A DNA stretch of 64,000 bases from Alistipes putredinis DSM 17216. GTDB taxonomy: Bacteria > Bacteroidota > Bacteroidia > Bacteroidales > Rikenellaceae. This document shows positions 43,036 through 50,823 of the stretch, piece after piece; position 1 is the stretch's first letter, and every line of letters begins with the position of its first letter. The DNA is taken from positions 432,013 to 496,012 of the forward strand of contig NZ_DS499577.1 in assembly GCF_000154465.1 (NCBI RefSeq), written 5' to 3'. The position numbers and the translations under genes are program-made. Below the pieces are notes generated by a model that had not been told where the DNA came from, made no database searches, and worked only from the letters and a program-made list of their open reading frames with translations.

Positions 43036-43746
43036 TTATCTTAACCTGAAATCGACCGGAAGCACAAACTTCTGTCGGACGGGAGCGCCAAAATAGAGCG
43101 CGGGTATCCATTTGCCGGAAGTCGATAAAATAATTTTCTTAACACGATAACTCATTTTCGGATGCGGCGATTCCAATACTTTATCGATTTCGACGGAACC
43201 GTCCGTATTGACAATAAAGACGATGATTACCCGGCCGGAAACACCCCATGGCCGAAGCTCTTCGGGATATTCAACTCTTTTTGCAATATATTTTTCAAAC
43301 ACAGTCAAATCATTCGGCTCGCTCTTTTTAAAACAAGCCGGGGTAGTTACTTCAGGGATATAGGCAAAATTGTATTCCATCGTCTGTCGGTAAGGAACTT
43401 TTTCGCCCCTTTCCGTCGCGGGCTGAAAAGAATCGATTCCGGCCAACGCCGTGCGAAGCAACTCCAATGTCCGTTCTTTCACGATAATCGTTTGGCGGCG
43501 ACAGGTGTCGGGAATTTCCAGATCGATGCAGCGTCCCAGCGTATCGATGGTAAAATTCATCCAGAAGTAGTGAATAAGGTCATCAGGAGTATAGCCGTCG
43601 CTATAGTAAACCTCAGTCACACGTTCCATAAGCGCTTGCCGGAACAGCTGAACATCGTCCGAACCTTGAAATAGGGGAGGAGTGGTTTGGGCCTCCGCAA
43701 TCGTGCACGAAAAACAGGATAAAAACAAGAGCAGGATCTTTTTCAT
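43036..43746 (-). CDS. Exported TonB C-terminal-domain-like protein, paralogue 1
   Basis: 236 residues from ATG 43746 (MKKILLLFLSCFSCTIAEAQ signal). It has the same two-module plan as its neighbour: NFTIDTLGRCIDLEIPD near residue 73, then FEKYIAKRVEYPEELRPWGVSGRVIIVFIVNTDGSVEIDK and SPHPKMSYRVKKIILSTSGKW. Both proteins share QGSDD or AGSDDPDVF just after the signal and the phrase LTSG-like DTSGQW/STSGKW near the end. The pair therefore arose by tandem duplication with substantial divergence. Function unknown. Confidence 0.68.
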   Translation of the reverse strand: MKKILLLFLSCFSCTIAEAQTTPPLFQGSDDVQLFRQALMERVTEVYYSDGYTPDDLIHYFWMNFTIDTLGRCIDLEIPDTCRRQTIIVKERTLELLRTALAGIDSFQPATERGEKVPYRQTMEYNFAYIPEVTTPACFKKSEPNDLTVFEKYIAKRVEYPEELRPWGVSGRVIIVFIVNTDGSVEIDKVLESPHPKMSYRVKKIILSTSGKWIPALYFGAPVRQKFVLPVDFRLR

Positions 43747-43896
43747 GGGAATTGGGTATAATATTTGATTAAAAATACGACATAATTCGTCGCGGTCCAA
43801 ATATTCCTGCGGCAAAATGCAACGGATATAAAAAATTCCAATGCGAACATAAGAAATAAATAACGGTTATCGATGGCTTTTCCCGTTCGTTTATCG

Positions 43897-43904
43897 TATA
43901 TTTG
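43897..43904 (+). promoter_or_regulatory. Probable -7 box (TATATTTG) for rubrerythrin
   Basis: TATATTTG fits TAnnTTTG and lies 42 bp before the rubrerythrin start. A TTTT at 43878-43881 may act as a poor -33 element. Confidence 0.6.
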
Positions 43905-43946
43905 TAGAGAGAAATCAACCACACAAACAAATAAATTATTTTCAGT

Positions 43947-44525
43947 ATGAGCAAAAGTGTTAAAGGTACCAGGACGGAGCAGAACCTGCTCAAAGCATTT
44001 GCCGGCGAGAGCCAGGCACGGACTCGTTATACGTTTTTCGCAAGCGTAGCCAAGAAAGAGGGTTACGAGCAGATCGCAGGTGTTTTTGCGGAAACTGCGG
44101 ATCAGGAAAAAGAGCATGCGAAGCGTTTCTTCAAATTCCTCGAAGGCGGGGATCTGGAGATTACGGCCAGTTATCCGGCCGGCCGGATCGGCACCACGGC
44201 TGAAAACCTGCTGGCGGCAGCCAAAGGGGAGAACGAGGAGTGGGACGTGCTCTATCCCGACTTCGCCAAAGTAGCCGAAGAGGAGGGCTTCCCCGAAATC
44301 GCCAATGCATTCAAGCAGATTTCCAAAGTCGAGGCGGAGCATGAGCGCCGTTATCTGAAGCTGTTGAGCCGCATTACGGACGGCAACTTCTTCAAGCGCG
44401 ACGGCAAGATCTGGTGGCAGTGCCGCAATTGCGGATTTATCTGCGAAGCGGAGGAAGCGCCGAAAATCTGCCCGGCATGCCAGCACCCGCAGGCATACTT
44501 CGAACCCAAGAAAGACAACTATTAA
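43947..44525 (+). CDS. rbr: Rubrerythrin
   Basis: 192 residues. The diiron four-helix bundle contains AFAGESQARTRYTFFA near residue 17, ETADQEKEHAKRFFKF near 50, EEEGFPEIANAF and KVEAEHERRYLKL near 127, giving the Glu/His ligands. The rubredoxin-like domain at the C-terminus has two CxxC pairs (CRNCGF, CPACQHPQAYF). It reduces hydrogen peroxide in anaerobes using electrons through the rubredoxin centre. It is monocistronic with a clear promoter and terminator. Confidence 0.96.
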   Translation: MSKSVKGTRTEQNLLKAFAGESQARTRYTFFASVAKKEGYEQIAGVFAETADQEKEHAKRFFKFLEGGDLEITASYPAGRIGTTAENLLAAAKGENEEWDVLYPDFAKVAEEEGFPEIANAFKQISKVEAEHERRYLKLLSRITDGNFFKRDGKIWWQCRNCGFICEAEEAPKICPACQHPQAYFEPKKDNY

Positions 44526-44545
44526 CGGAGTTCTTTTATCGAACG

Positions 44546-44578
44546 AGCCCGGATCCGTTCAGCGGATCCGGGCTTTTT
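44546..44578. terminator. Terminator of rubrerythrin gene
   Basis: Perfect 12-bp arms AGCCCGGATCCG / CGGATCCGGGCT around TTCAG, followed by TTTT on the plus strand. Confidence 0.9.
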
Positions 44579-44692
44579 ATACAATCCAGGGCTTTTTTCG
44601 GTTGGACAGGTCGTACCGGAGATATGCGGATGAAAAGCGATAATAAGGCATTATCCACCGAAACGGGAACGGAAAATCCAAAATGGAAACGG

Positions 44693-45796
44693 TTACAACC
44701 CCAACAGGAGGCGGGTATCCGTCATGAATCGCTCGTACCGCAGCCGTGAATCGGCCGGCATGGAGAGGGTGTCGCCGACCTCCGAAGGGGTGATCCGGTA
44801 GCCGGGTGTCAGGACCCACACCGGCGTCAGTTCGAGCGAGTAGCGCAGCGAACCGTCGGGAGAACGGGTTACCTCGACGGTCGCCACGATTCCGCCGTCG
44901 CAATAACGCTTCCGCTGGTTGGACACGAAATTACCGAGCGAATAGAGTACGATCCCGTTACTGTCCTGTTCGTAAGGCTGTACGACATGCGGGTGGCTGC
45001 CGACAATCAGATCGACCCCGTGTCTTCGCAGAAACCCGGCCAACTGCCGCTGCACCTTGTTCGGTCGACGTTCGTATTCGTTGCCCCAGTGCATGCAGGC
45101 GATCACGCAATCCACGCCGTCGTGCTCGACCGCCGCCAGGTCCGCGGCGATCCGCACCGTGTCGATGGGATTGACCGACAATCCGGAAGGGACCGGAAGA
45201 CCGTTCGTACCGTAGGTGTAGTTCAGCAGGGCGAAACGTATGCCGCCCGCTTCGAAACGGAGCGGATGCCTCGCCCGGAAATCCGAGCTGTCCAGAAAAA
45301 CGCCCGTATGTTCGATGCCGTGCCGGTCGAGTTCCCGGATCGTCGTACGGATGCCTTTCGATCCGCCGTCGCAGCAGTGGTTGTTGGCCAGTACGGTAAT
45401 GTCCACGCCCAGGGAGTCGAGTGCCTCGGCCAAAGCCGCAGGGGAGCGGAAGCAGGGGTAACCCGTATAGGGTCCGGATTCGGAAAGGGTGGTTTCGAGA
45501 TTGACGATCGCTGCATCGGCCGCACGGAAGCGCTCCCGCACCCAGTCGAAAGAGGCATTGAAATCGAAATCGCCTTCCGGCGTACGCGCTGCGGTGAGCT
45601 GGGGCGTATGCTGCATCAGGTCCCCGGCGAAGACCAGCCGGGCACGCCGTACCTCCGGGAGGGATGGCTTGGAAGGTATGTCGATTTCGGCTGTCCGGCT
45701 CCGATGCGACAGCGTGTGGGAGCAACAGACGTAAAGGGCGCCGGCTGCAGACAATCCGATGATTGTCAGAACGATGATTTTCGAAAATTTCTCCAT
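44693..45796 (-). CDS. CapA-family protein (PGA_cap metallophosphatase-like fold)
   Basis: 367 residues with an N-terminal membrane anchor (about 7-25). The CapA domain shows LVFAGDLMQHTPQ near residue 54, AAIVNLETTLSE near 95, VLANNHCCDGGSKG near 136, CMHWGNEYER near 235 and the ending SHPHVVQPYE near 267. The Asp, Asn and His residues match a calcineurin-like metal site. Original CapA proteins act in poly-gamma-glutamate capsule synthesis, but no capB/capC genes are nearby. The real substrate is unknown. It is divergent from the EamA transporter gene across 93 bp. Confidence 0.88.
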   Translation of the reverse strand: MEKFSKIIVLTIIGLSAAGALYVCCSHTLSHRSRTAEIDIPSKPSLPEVRRARLVFAGDLMQHTPQLTAARTPEGDFDFNASFDWVRERFRAADAAIVNLETTLSESGPYTGYPCFRSPAALAEALDSLGVDITVLANNHCCDGGSKGIRTTIRELDRHGIEHTGVFLDSSDFRARHPLRFEAGGIRFALLNYTYGTNGLPVPSGLSVNPIDTVRIAADLAAVEHDGVDCVIACMHWGNEYERRPNKVQRQLAGFLRRHGVDLIVGSHPHVVQPYEQDSNGIVLYSLGNFVSNQRKRYCDGGIVATVEVTRSPDGSLRYSLELTPVWVLTPGYRITPSEVGDTLSMPADSRLRYERFMTDTRLLLGL

Positions 45797-45843
45797 TTCC
45801 CGTCAAAAATACGATACGGGGCAGAATTATCCAAAAAACTCCG

Positions 45844-45851
45844 TAGATTTG
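45844..45851 (+). promoter_or_regulatory. Probable -7 box (TAGATTTG) for the EamA transporter gene
   Basis: TAGATTTG matches TAnnTTTG and is 38 bp from the ATG. No clear -33 TTTG is present. Confidence 0.5.
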
Positions 45852-45889
45852 CGTCGGCGTTGATGGGCGCATTCCGAAAATAGATTGTT

Positions 45890-46807
45890 ATGAATAATTT
45901 GCGAGGTGTGCTGTATGCCGTCGTTTCGTCGGCTACGTTCGGGTTGATCCCGCTGTTTTCGATTCCGCTGCTGCAAGGAGGTATGTCCTCCCCGGCGATC
46001 CTGTTCTACCGCTTCGGACTGGCCGCCGCGATGATGGGGCTGATCGCCCTTGCGACCCGGCGGCCGCTTCGTATTACGTGGCCGCAAACCGGCACGCTGT
46101 TGCTTCTGGGTGCGATGTATTCCGTGACGGCCCTCGGGCTGTTGCGTTCTTACACCTACATTCCCAGCAGTGTGGCCACGACGATCAACTTTCTATACCC
46201 GCTGGGCGTGGCGATCGTGATGACGCTGTTTTTCCGCGAAAAAAATTCCGTCTGGCTGCTGGTTGCGATCCTCATCTCACTGGTGGGTGTGGCGCTGCTT
46301 TCGTGGGGCGATATCGGCGGTCCGCAGAGCGACCGTGCCATCGTCGGCGTCGGGTTCGCGGGAGCGACCGTGCTGACCTACACGATCTATATCGTCGGTG
46401 TGAAAAAAAGCCGTATTTCCCGGCTCGATCCGATGATCCAGGCTTTTTATGTCCTGCTTTTCAGCGCCTGCTTCTTCCTCGTGTACGCTCTGTCCACGAC
46501 CGGTGCTCCGCTGCCCGGCAAGTGGCATCTCTGGCAAAACCTCCTGTTGCTGGCCCTGGTGCCGACCGTTGTATCCAACCTGACGCTCGTTCTGGCAATC
46601 AAGGAGATCGGTTCTACGATGACATCGATCCTCGGTTCGATGGAGCCGCTGACGGCAGTACTCGTCGGGGTGCTGCATTTCGGGGAGAAGTTCGGCCTCG
46701 ACAGTGCCTCGGGCCTGATACTGATTATCACGGCGGTCATCATCGTCATTCTTCAGGCCAAGAAAAAAGAACATCCGCAAACCCTCCCGCACGAAAGCAT
46801 CCATTAG
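45890..46807 (+). CDS. EamA/DMT-superfamily transporter
   Basis: 305 residues with ten predicted membrane helices in two EamA repeats. The first repeat contains YRFGLAAAMMGLIALA and YIPSSVATTINFLYPLGVAI. The second has GSTMTSILGSMEPLTAVLVG near residue 245. It is an inner membrane transporter of metabolites or drugs, with substrate not deducible. It ends at a terminator that overlaps the end of the convergent DUF4491 gene. Confidence 0.88.
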   Translation: MNNLRGVLYAVVSSATFGLIPLFSIPLLQGGMSSPAILFYRFGLAAAMMGLIALATRRPLRITWPQTGTLLLLGAMYSVTALGLLRSYTYIPSSVATTINFLYPLGVAIVMTLFFREKNSVWLLVAILISLVGVALLSWGDIGGPQSDRAIVGVGFAGATVLTYTIYIVGVKKSRISRLDPMIQAFYVLLFSACFFLVYALSTTGAPLPGKWHLWQNLLLLALVPTVVSNLTLVLAIKEIGSTMTSILGSMEPLTAVLVGVLHFGEKFGLDSASGLILIITAVIIVILQAKKKEHPQTLPHESIH

Positions 46808-46844
46808 CTTCGGCAGTAACGGCTGCGGAGGAAACCTTCCGACA

Positions 46845-46874
46845 AGGAGCGACGGACTACCGCTCCTTTTTTTC
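46845..46874 (+). terminator. Intrinsic terminator of the EamA gene
   Basis: AGGAGCG / CGCTCCT around a 9-nt loop followed by seven or more T. The hairpin overlaps the stop codon of the convergent DUF4491 gene. Confidence 0.8.
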
Positions 46875-47165
46875 AGGCCGCTTGGGAAACCACCCTTTTT
46901 CGACCCGCTTGCGCTGTTCGAACAATTCGCCGATACTCCAGAACGAAGAGGCGCCCCAGACTGCCAACAAGGTGGACCAGACGATGTTTTCGACCAGTAC
47001 GGAACCGATGACCGCCGCGATTCCCATCAGGAGGAAAATCCACCAGATCCGCACTCCGAAATAGTATTCGCCTTTAGTCACCAGCGGATGAAAAATACCG
47101 ATGATGAGAAACGTGGCGACACCGATCATGATGCCGGCCAGATGATATTCCATCAAAAATTCCAT
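46857..47165 (-). CDS. DUF4491 membrane protein
   Basis: 102 residues with three hydrophobic helices (about 9-27, 43-60, 62-80) and a charged C-terminus (EQRKRVEKGWFPKRPEKKER). IMIGVATFLIIGIFHPLVTKGEYYFG is the recognisable DUF4491 region. An alternative start four codons in (MEYHLAG) is possible. Family function is unknown. Three repeat modules lie upstream, with the nearest TATCTTTG box 107 bp from the start. Confidence 0.82.
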   Translation of the reverse strand: MEFLMEYHLAGIMIGVATFLIIGIFHPLVTKGEYYFGVRIWWIFLLMGIAAVIGSVLVENIVWSTLLAVWGASSFWSIGELFEQRKRVEKGWFPKRPEKKER

Positions 47166-47271
47166 AGTTCAACTCTTCTTTGTTTTTCCGAACAAAATAC
47201 GTGCCCCGTCGGAAAGACAGACACGGAACACGCTGCAGGAAATGTCCCGTCGATGAGCAGTTCGTTCGCTG

Positions 47272-47419
47272 CAAAGATACGATTAAGCCGAGGGCAAAAA
47301 CAAATTTATTTGTACTTTGCCGAGGCGGAGTATCTAAGACGAAGTCAAAGATTGGGATTAAGCTTCGGCAAAAGCAAATTTTATTTGCATTTTGCCGAAG
47401 CGGGACGGAGTCAAAGATA
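47272..47419 (-). repeat. Two tandem promoter modules, copies D1-D2 (upstream of DUF4491)
   Basis: Minus-oriented. Boxes are TATCTTTG at 47279-47272, AATCTTTG at 47353-47346 and TATCTTTG at 47419-47412, with spacings of 74 and 66 bp. D1 has the core ACAAAT / ATTTGT; D2 has GCAAAT / ATTTGC. The same plan, with end boxes TATCTTTG, inner box AATCTTTG and a shorter distal unit, is repeated in the array at 59565-59862. Confidence 0.8.
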
Positions 47420-47512
47420 CGGAAAGCCGAGAGAAAACGGGAATTTGTTCACAGTTTTCCGGGGCGCATCCTATCTTCTACAAAGATAGATGCGGGATTG
47501 CACGTAAAGATT
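47412..47512 (-). repeat. Second-class module G2, adjoining copy D2
   Basis: Shares GAGAAAACGGGAATTTGTTC, TTTTCC and GGCGCATCCTATCT with G1 upstream of glmS. Boxes TATCTTTG at 47419-47412 and 47488-47481 are 69 bp apart. The second box lies in a hairpin CTATCTT / AAGATAG. G2 sits directly behind D2, so both classes share one array. Confidence 0.68.
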
Positions 47513-47551
47513 TCCGGGCCAAAATCCTATCCGTCGCCCTCAAAATATAAT

Positions 47552-47586
47552 CCCCGGCAAAACAAAATTGGTTTGTTCGACCGGGG
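47552..47586 (-). terminator. Probable terminator of the copper ATPase operon
   Basis: CCCCGG / CCGGGG with a nested ACAAA / TTTGT pair, 21 bp past the ATPase stop and followed on the minus strand by ATTATATTTTG. Confidence 0.55.
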
Positions 47587-47607
47587 TGTTATATCGAGAT
47601 GCGCTGC

Positions 47608-49821
47608 CTAACGCCGGTATTTGAGCCGCAGGCTGTTGGCTACCACGCTGACGCTACTCAACGCCATGGCTGCCCCGGCGATCATCGGGTTCAGCAAAAA
47701 GCCGCTGACAGGGTAGAGCGCCCCGGCAGCGACCGGTATGCCTACGAGGTTGTAGATAAAGGCCCAGAAGAGGTTCTGGCGGATCGTTCGAACCGTCTGC
47801 TTGGAAAGCTGAATCGCCTCCGGAATCTTCCGGAGGTCGGACGAGATGATGGTCATCTGCGCCACGTCCATCGCAATGTCGCTGCCCCCGCCCATAGCGA
47901 TACTCAAGTCGGCCTGAGCCAGCGCTGCACTGTCGTTGATACCATCGCCCGCCATCGCCACCTTATGACCGAGGGTTTGCAGACGCTTGACGAACGCGGC
48001 CTTGTCCTGCGGAAGTATTTCGGCCTCGAAATGCCGGATACCTGCCTTTTCCGCGATATGACCGGCCACAGCTCGGCTGTCGCCCGTCAGCATATAAACG
48101 TCGATCCCGGCGGCTTGCAGTTCGCGCACGGCCTCTACGGAGCTATCCTTGATGCGGTCGGCGATCGCCGCGACAGCCAGGGCTTGCTCCGAATCGGCGA
48201 ACCAGACGATGCTCTTGGCTTCTGCCGACAACCGCTGCGCTTCGATATTCAACTCTTTGCCGACGACGATTCCCTGCTCGTCGAGCAGCCGGCGGCTGCC
48301 GGCGAAGTAACGCACGCCATCGACCGTACCTTCTATGCCTTTTCCGGTAAGGCTTCCGAATCGTTCGACGTTCAGCGTCGGCACACCTGCAAAATAGTGC
48401 ACGACGGCATCGGCAAGCGGATGTTCCGAGAGTTTTTCCAGGCTGAAAAAGACGGCTTTCGCCCGGTCGTCCCCGTTCGCCCAGACAATGTCGGTAACGA
48501 CGGGTTTCCCTTCGGTCAGTGTACCCGTTTTGTCCATTACTACCGTGTCGATTTTTCCGGCCGTCTCCAGACTTACGGCGTCCCTGATCAGAATTCCTTT
48601 CTCGGCCCCTTTGCCGATGCCGACCATGACGGCCGTCGGAGTAGCCAGTCCCAATGCACACGGACAGGCGATAACCAGTACGGTCACAGCTGCCAGGATT
48701 CCGTGCGTCAGGCCTCCCGACGGATCGAAAACCAACCACAGGACGAAAGAGAGCAGGGCGATGCCGATGATCGCGGGGACGAATATGCCGGCGATTTTGT
48801 CCGCCAGCTTTTGCACGGGAGCCTTGCTGCCCTGCGCCTCCTGGACCATGCGGATAATCTGAGCCAGCATCGTCGCGGCTCCGACCTTCTCCGCCCGAAA
48901 GTGGAAGCTGCCCTTCTGGTTGATCGTTCCGGCGAAAACTTTCGTTCCGGGCTCCTTATGCACGGGAAGCGGTTCGCCGCTCAACATGCTTTCATCGACA
49001 TAGGAGTCGCCTTCGCAAACCGCACCGTCCACGGCGATCTTCTCCCCGGGTCGAACGGCCAGGAGATCGCCGACCCGGATGCGGCTGATCGGAATCTCCG
49101 TCTGCGTACCGTCCGCAGCGACGACGATCGCATTTTTTGGTTGCAGACCGATCAGCTTTTTCAGCGAAGCGGTGGTATCGCCTTTAGCCTTCTCTTCGAG
49201 CGTGCGCCCCAGCAGGATGAAGGCGATGATCACCGCCGCAGCTTCGAAATAGACGTGAGGTTCCACTCCCCGCGAGAGCCAGAACTCCGGAAAAACGAGG
49301 TTGAACAGACTGAACAGGTAGGCGATGCCCGTACTCAATGCGACCAGCGTATCCATCGTGGCCGAACGGTGGCGCAACTGCTGCCAGGCATTCACGAAAA
49401 ATCCGCGTCCCAGCCAGAAGACGACCGGAGCGGACAACAGCGCCATAATCGCACCGCCGTAGGGCATATCCATAAAGAACATACCGATCACGACCACCGG
49501 AATCGCCAGCACGACAGCCCAGAAAGCCCGCCGTTTCAGGTCCCGGTACCGCTCCCGGTTCATCCGCTCCAACTCGTCGGGCGTGTCATCATCCGAATCG
49601 GCGAGCATGTCGTAACCGCCCTCCTGCACGGCTTGCCGGAGTCTTTCCGGCGAGGTCTGCATCGTGTCGTATTCGACCGCTGCGGTCGAAGCCGCCAGAT
49701 TGACGGAAGCCGCGACGACGCCCGTCTGGGCATTGAGAATTTTTTCCACACGTGCAGCACATCCGGCGCAGTGCAGCCCCGCAAGGGGAAAAGTCCGTTT
49801 TACATATTTACCTTTCGACAT
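47608..49821 (-). CDS. copA: Copper-translocating P1B-type ATPase (CopA)
   Basis: 737 residues from ATG 49821 (MSKGKYVKRTF). One N-terminal HMA domain has GLHCAGCAARVEKIL near residue 14. P-type ATPase motifs are LSGEPLPV (actuator loop), the transport site CPCALGLATP, the phosphorylated Asp in DKTGTLT, HPLADAV, and GDGINDSAALA. The last helices contain YNLVGIP and MALSSVSVVANS, typical of the Cu(I) subgroup. It exports Cu(I) across the inner membrane. An HMA-AraC regulator gene precedes it by 145 bp on the same strand. Confidence 0.93.
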   Translation of the reverse strand: MSKGKYVKRTFPLAGLHCAGCAARVEKILNAQTGVVAASVNLAASTAAVEYDTMQTSPERLRQAVQEGGYDMLADSDDDTPDELERMNRERYRDLKRRAFWAVVLAIPVVVIGMFFMDMPYGGAIMALLSAPVVFWLGRGFFVNAWQQLRHRSATMDTLVALSTGIAYLFSLFNLVFPEFWLSRGVEPHVYFEAAAVIIAFILLGRTLEEKAKGDTTASLKKLIGLQPKNAIVVAADGTQTEIPISRIRVGDLLAVRPGEKIAVDGAVCEGDSYVDESMLSGEPLPVHKEPGTKVFAGTINQKGSFHFRAEKVGAATMLAQIIRMVQEAQGSKAPVQKLADKIAGIFVPAIIGIALLSFVLWLVFDPSGGLTHGILAAVTVLVIACPCALGLATPTAVMVGIGKGAEKGILIRDAVSLETAGKIDTVVMDKTGTLTEGKPVVTDIVWANGDDRAKAVFFSLEKLSEHPLADAVVHYFAGVPTLNVERFGSLTGKGIEGTVDGVRYFAGSRRLLDEQGIVVGKELNIEAQRLSAEAKSIVWFADSEQALAVAAIADRIKDSSVEAVRELQAAGIDVYMLTGDSRAVAGHIAEKAGIRHFEAEILPQDKAAFVKRLQTLGHKVAMAGDGINDSAALAQADLSIAMGGGSDIAMDVAQMTIISSDLRKIPEAIQLSKQTVRTIRQNLFWAFIYNLVGIPVAAGALYPVSGFLLNPMIAGAAMALSSVSVVANSLRLKYRR

Positions 49822-49966
49822 ACTTTTTGATTTTTTACAGACAGGGACGAGCACGGAATATCCGCACGCCCTTCGTGTCCTTTCGATACAAAGATCGGGA
49901 CAAAAAGGGCGGAAGGCGTTATATAATTCCGGATACTATTTACAAGATTTCGGAACGACCGGCGGA

Positions 49967-50527
49967 TTACACCTTGTCCAGCGGTTTGCGACGGTTCTCG
50001 CCGATCTTCCGGAAATGGCTGGGCGTAAGTCCCGTCACCTTCTTGAACTGGGCGCTCAAGTGGGCCGTACTCGAATAGTTCAGCTTGTCGGCAATCTCGC
50101 CGAGCGACAGCTCGCCGTAAGCCAGCAACTCCTTCACCCGTTCGATTTTCTGTGCGATGAAGTATTGTTCGATCGTCGTGTTTTCGATCTCCGAAAACAA
50201 CGAACTCACTGCCCCGTAATCCTGATGCAACCGGTCCGCGATATAATCCGAGAGGTTGGTCCGCAAAGCGGCGTCCTTCTCCCGCACCAGCTCGATGACC
50301 GTATTCTTCACCCGCTCGACGGTCTGCTTGCGGCGGTCGTCGATCAACTCGAACCCGACGGCGCGGAGCGCTTCGTCCAACTCCTTTCTTCGCTCGGCAG
50401 TCAGTTCTGCGGGCAGCACGGCTTCGCCGAGAACGACCGACGAGGCCTCGATCCCCGCCTGCCGCAAAATATCGCGCACGACCAGAATACAGCGGGGACA
50501 AACCATGTTCTTAATGAAGAGTTTCAT
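49967..50527 (-). CDS. HMA-domain fused AraC-type regulator, probable copper sensor
   Basis: 186 residues from ATG 50527. The N-terminal 70 residues are an HMA-like ferredoxin fold with the metal motif MVCPRC at residues 8-13. The C-terminal part is an AraC/XylS DNA-binding domain (about 100-180) with IEQYFIAQKIERVKELL, LSLGEIADKLNYSS and HLSAQFKKVTGLTPSHFRK. Known AraC regulators usually sense sugars through a cupin-like domain; here a metallochaperone-like domain takes that place. It is followed by copA, so it most likely activates copA in response to Cu(I). Its own promoter comes from repeat copy E, 27 bp upstream. Confidence 0.85.
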   Translation of the reverse strand: MKLFIKNMVCPRCILVVRDILRQAGIEASSVVLGEAVLPAELTAERRKELDEALRAVGFELIDDRRKQTVERVKNTVIELVREKDAALRTNLSDYIADRLHQDYGAVSSLFSEIENTTIEQYFIAQKIERVKELLAYGELSLGEIADKLNYSSTAHLSAQFKKVTGLTPSHFRKIGENRRKPLDKV

Positions 50528-50553
50528 CGGCAACGGAAAGAATTTGTCGATGA

Positions 50554-50635
50554 CAAAGATACGATTAAGCCGAGTGCAAAAGCAAATTTATTTGCATTTT
50601 GCCGAGGCGAAGTATCTAAGACGAAGTCAAAGATT
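50554..50635 (-). repeat. Promoter-bearing palindromic module, copy E (upstream of HMA-AraC regulator)
   Basis: Minus-oriented, with boxes TATCTTTG at 50561-50554 and AATCTTTG at 50635-50628, 74 bp apart. The core is GCAAAAGCAAAT / ATTTGCATTTTGC. The TTTG of the palindrome is 21 bp from the -7 box. Predicted transcription start to start codon is only about 20 nt. Confidence 0.8.
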
Positions 50636-50723
50636 GAGGAAAAGCCGAGGCATATCGGCAGGTTACGGTAGAGTAGGTCGATATTCGGTGAATCGAAATA
50701 TACAATCAAAAAATAAATAACAT

Positions 50724-50747
50724 TTGACAGGCTTGCATAACTGTCAA
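50724..50747. promoter_or_regulatory. Inverted repeat upstream of the receptor gene
   Basis: TTGACAG-N10-CTGTCAA, 77 bp before the start, followed by TTTTTATTTAATTT. It could be an operator for a dimeric regulator or a terminator-like hairpin. The rest of 50636-50823 shows no gene. Confidence 0.45.
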
Positions 50748-50823
50748 TTTTTATTTAATTTAGTCATAAAAAGATGGTTTTATACTATGTATGACGCCTT
50801 TATTTGATACTATAACGCTTTCT

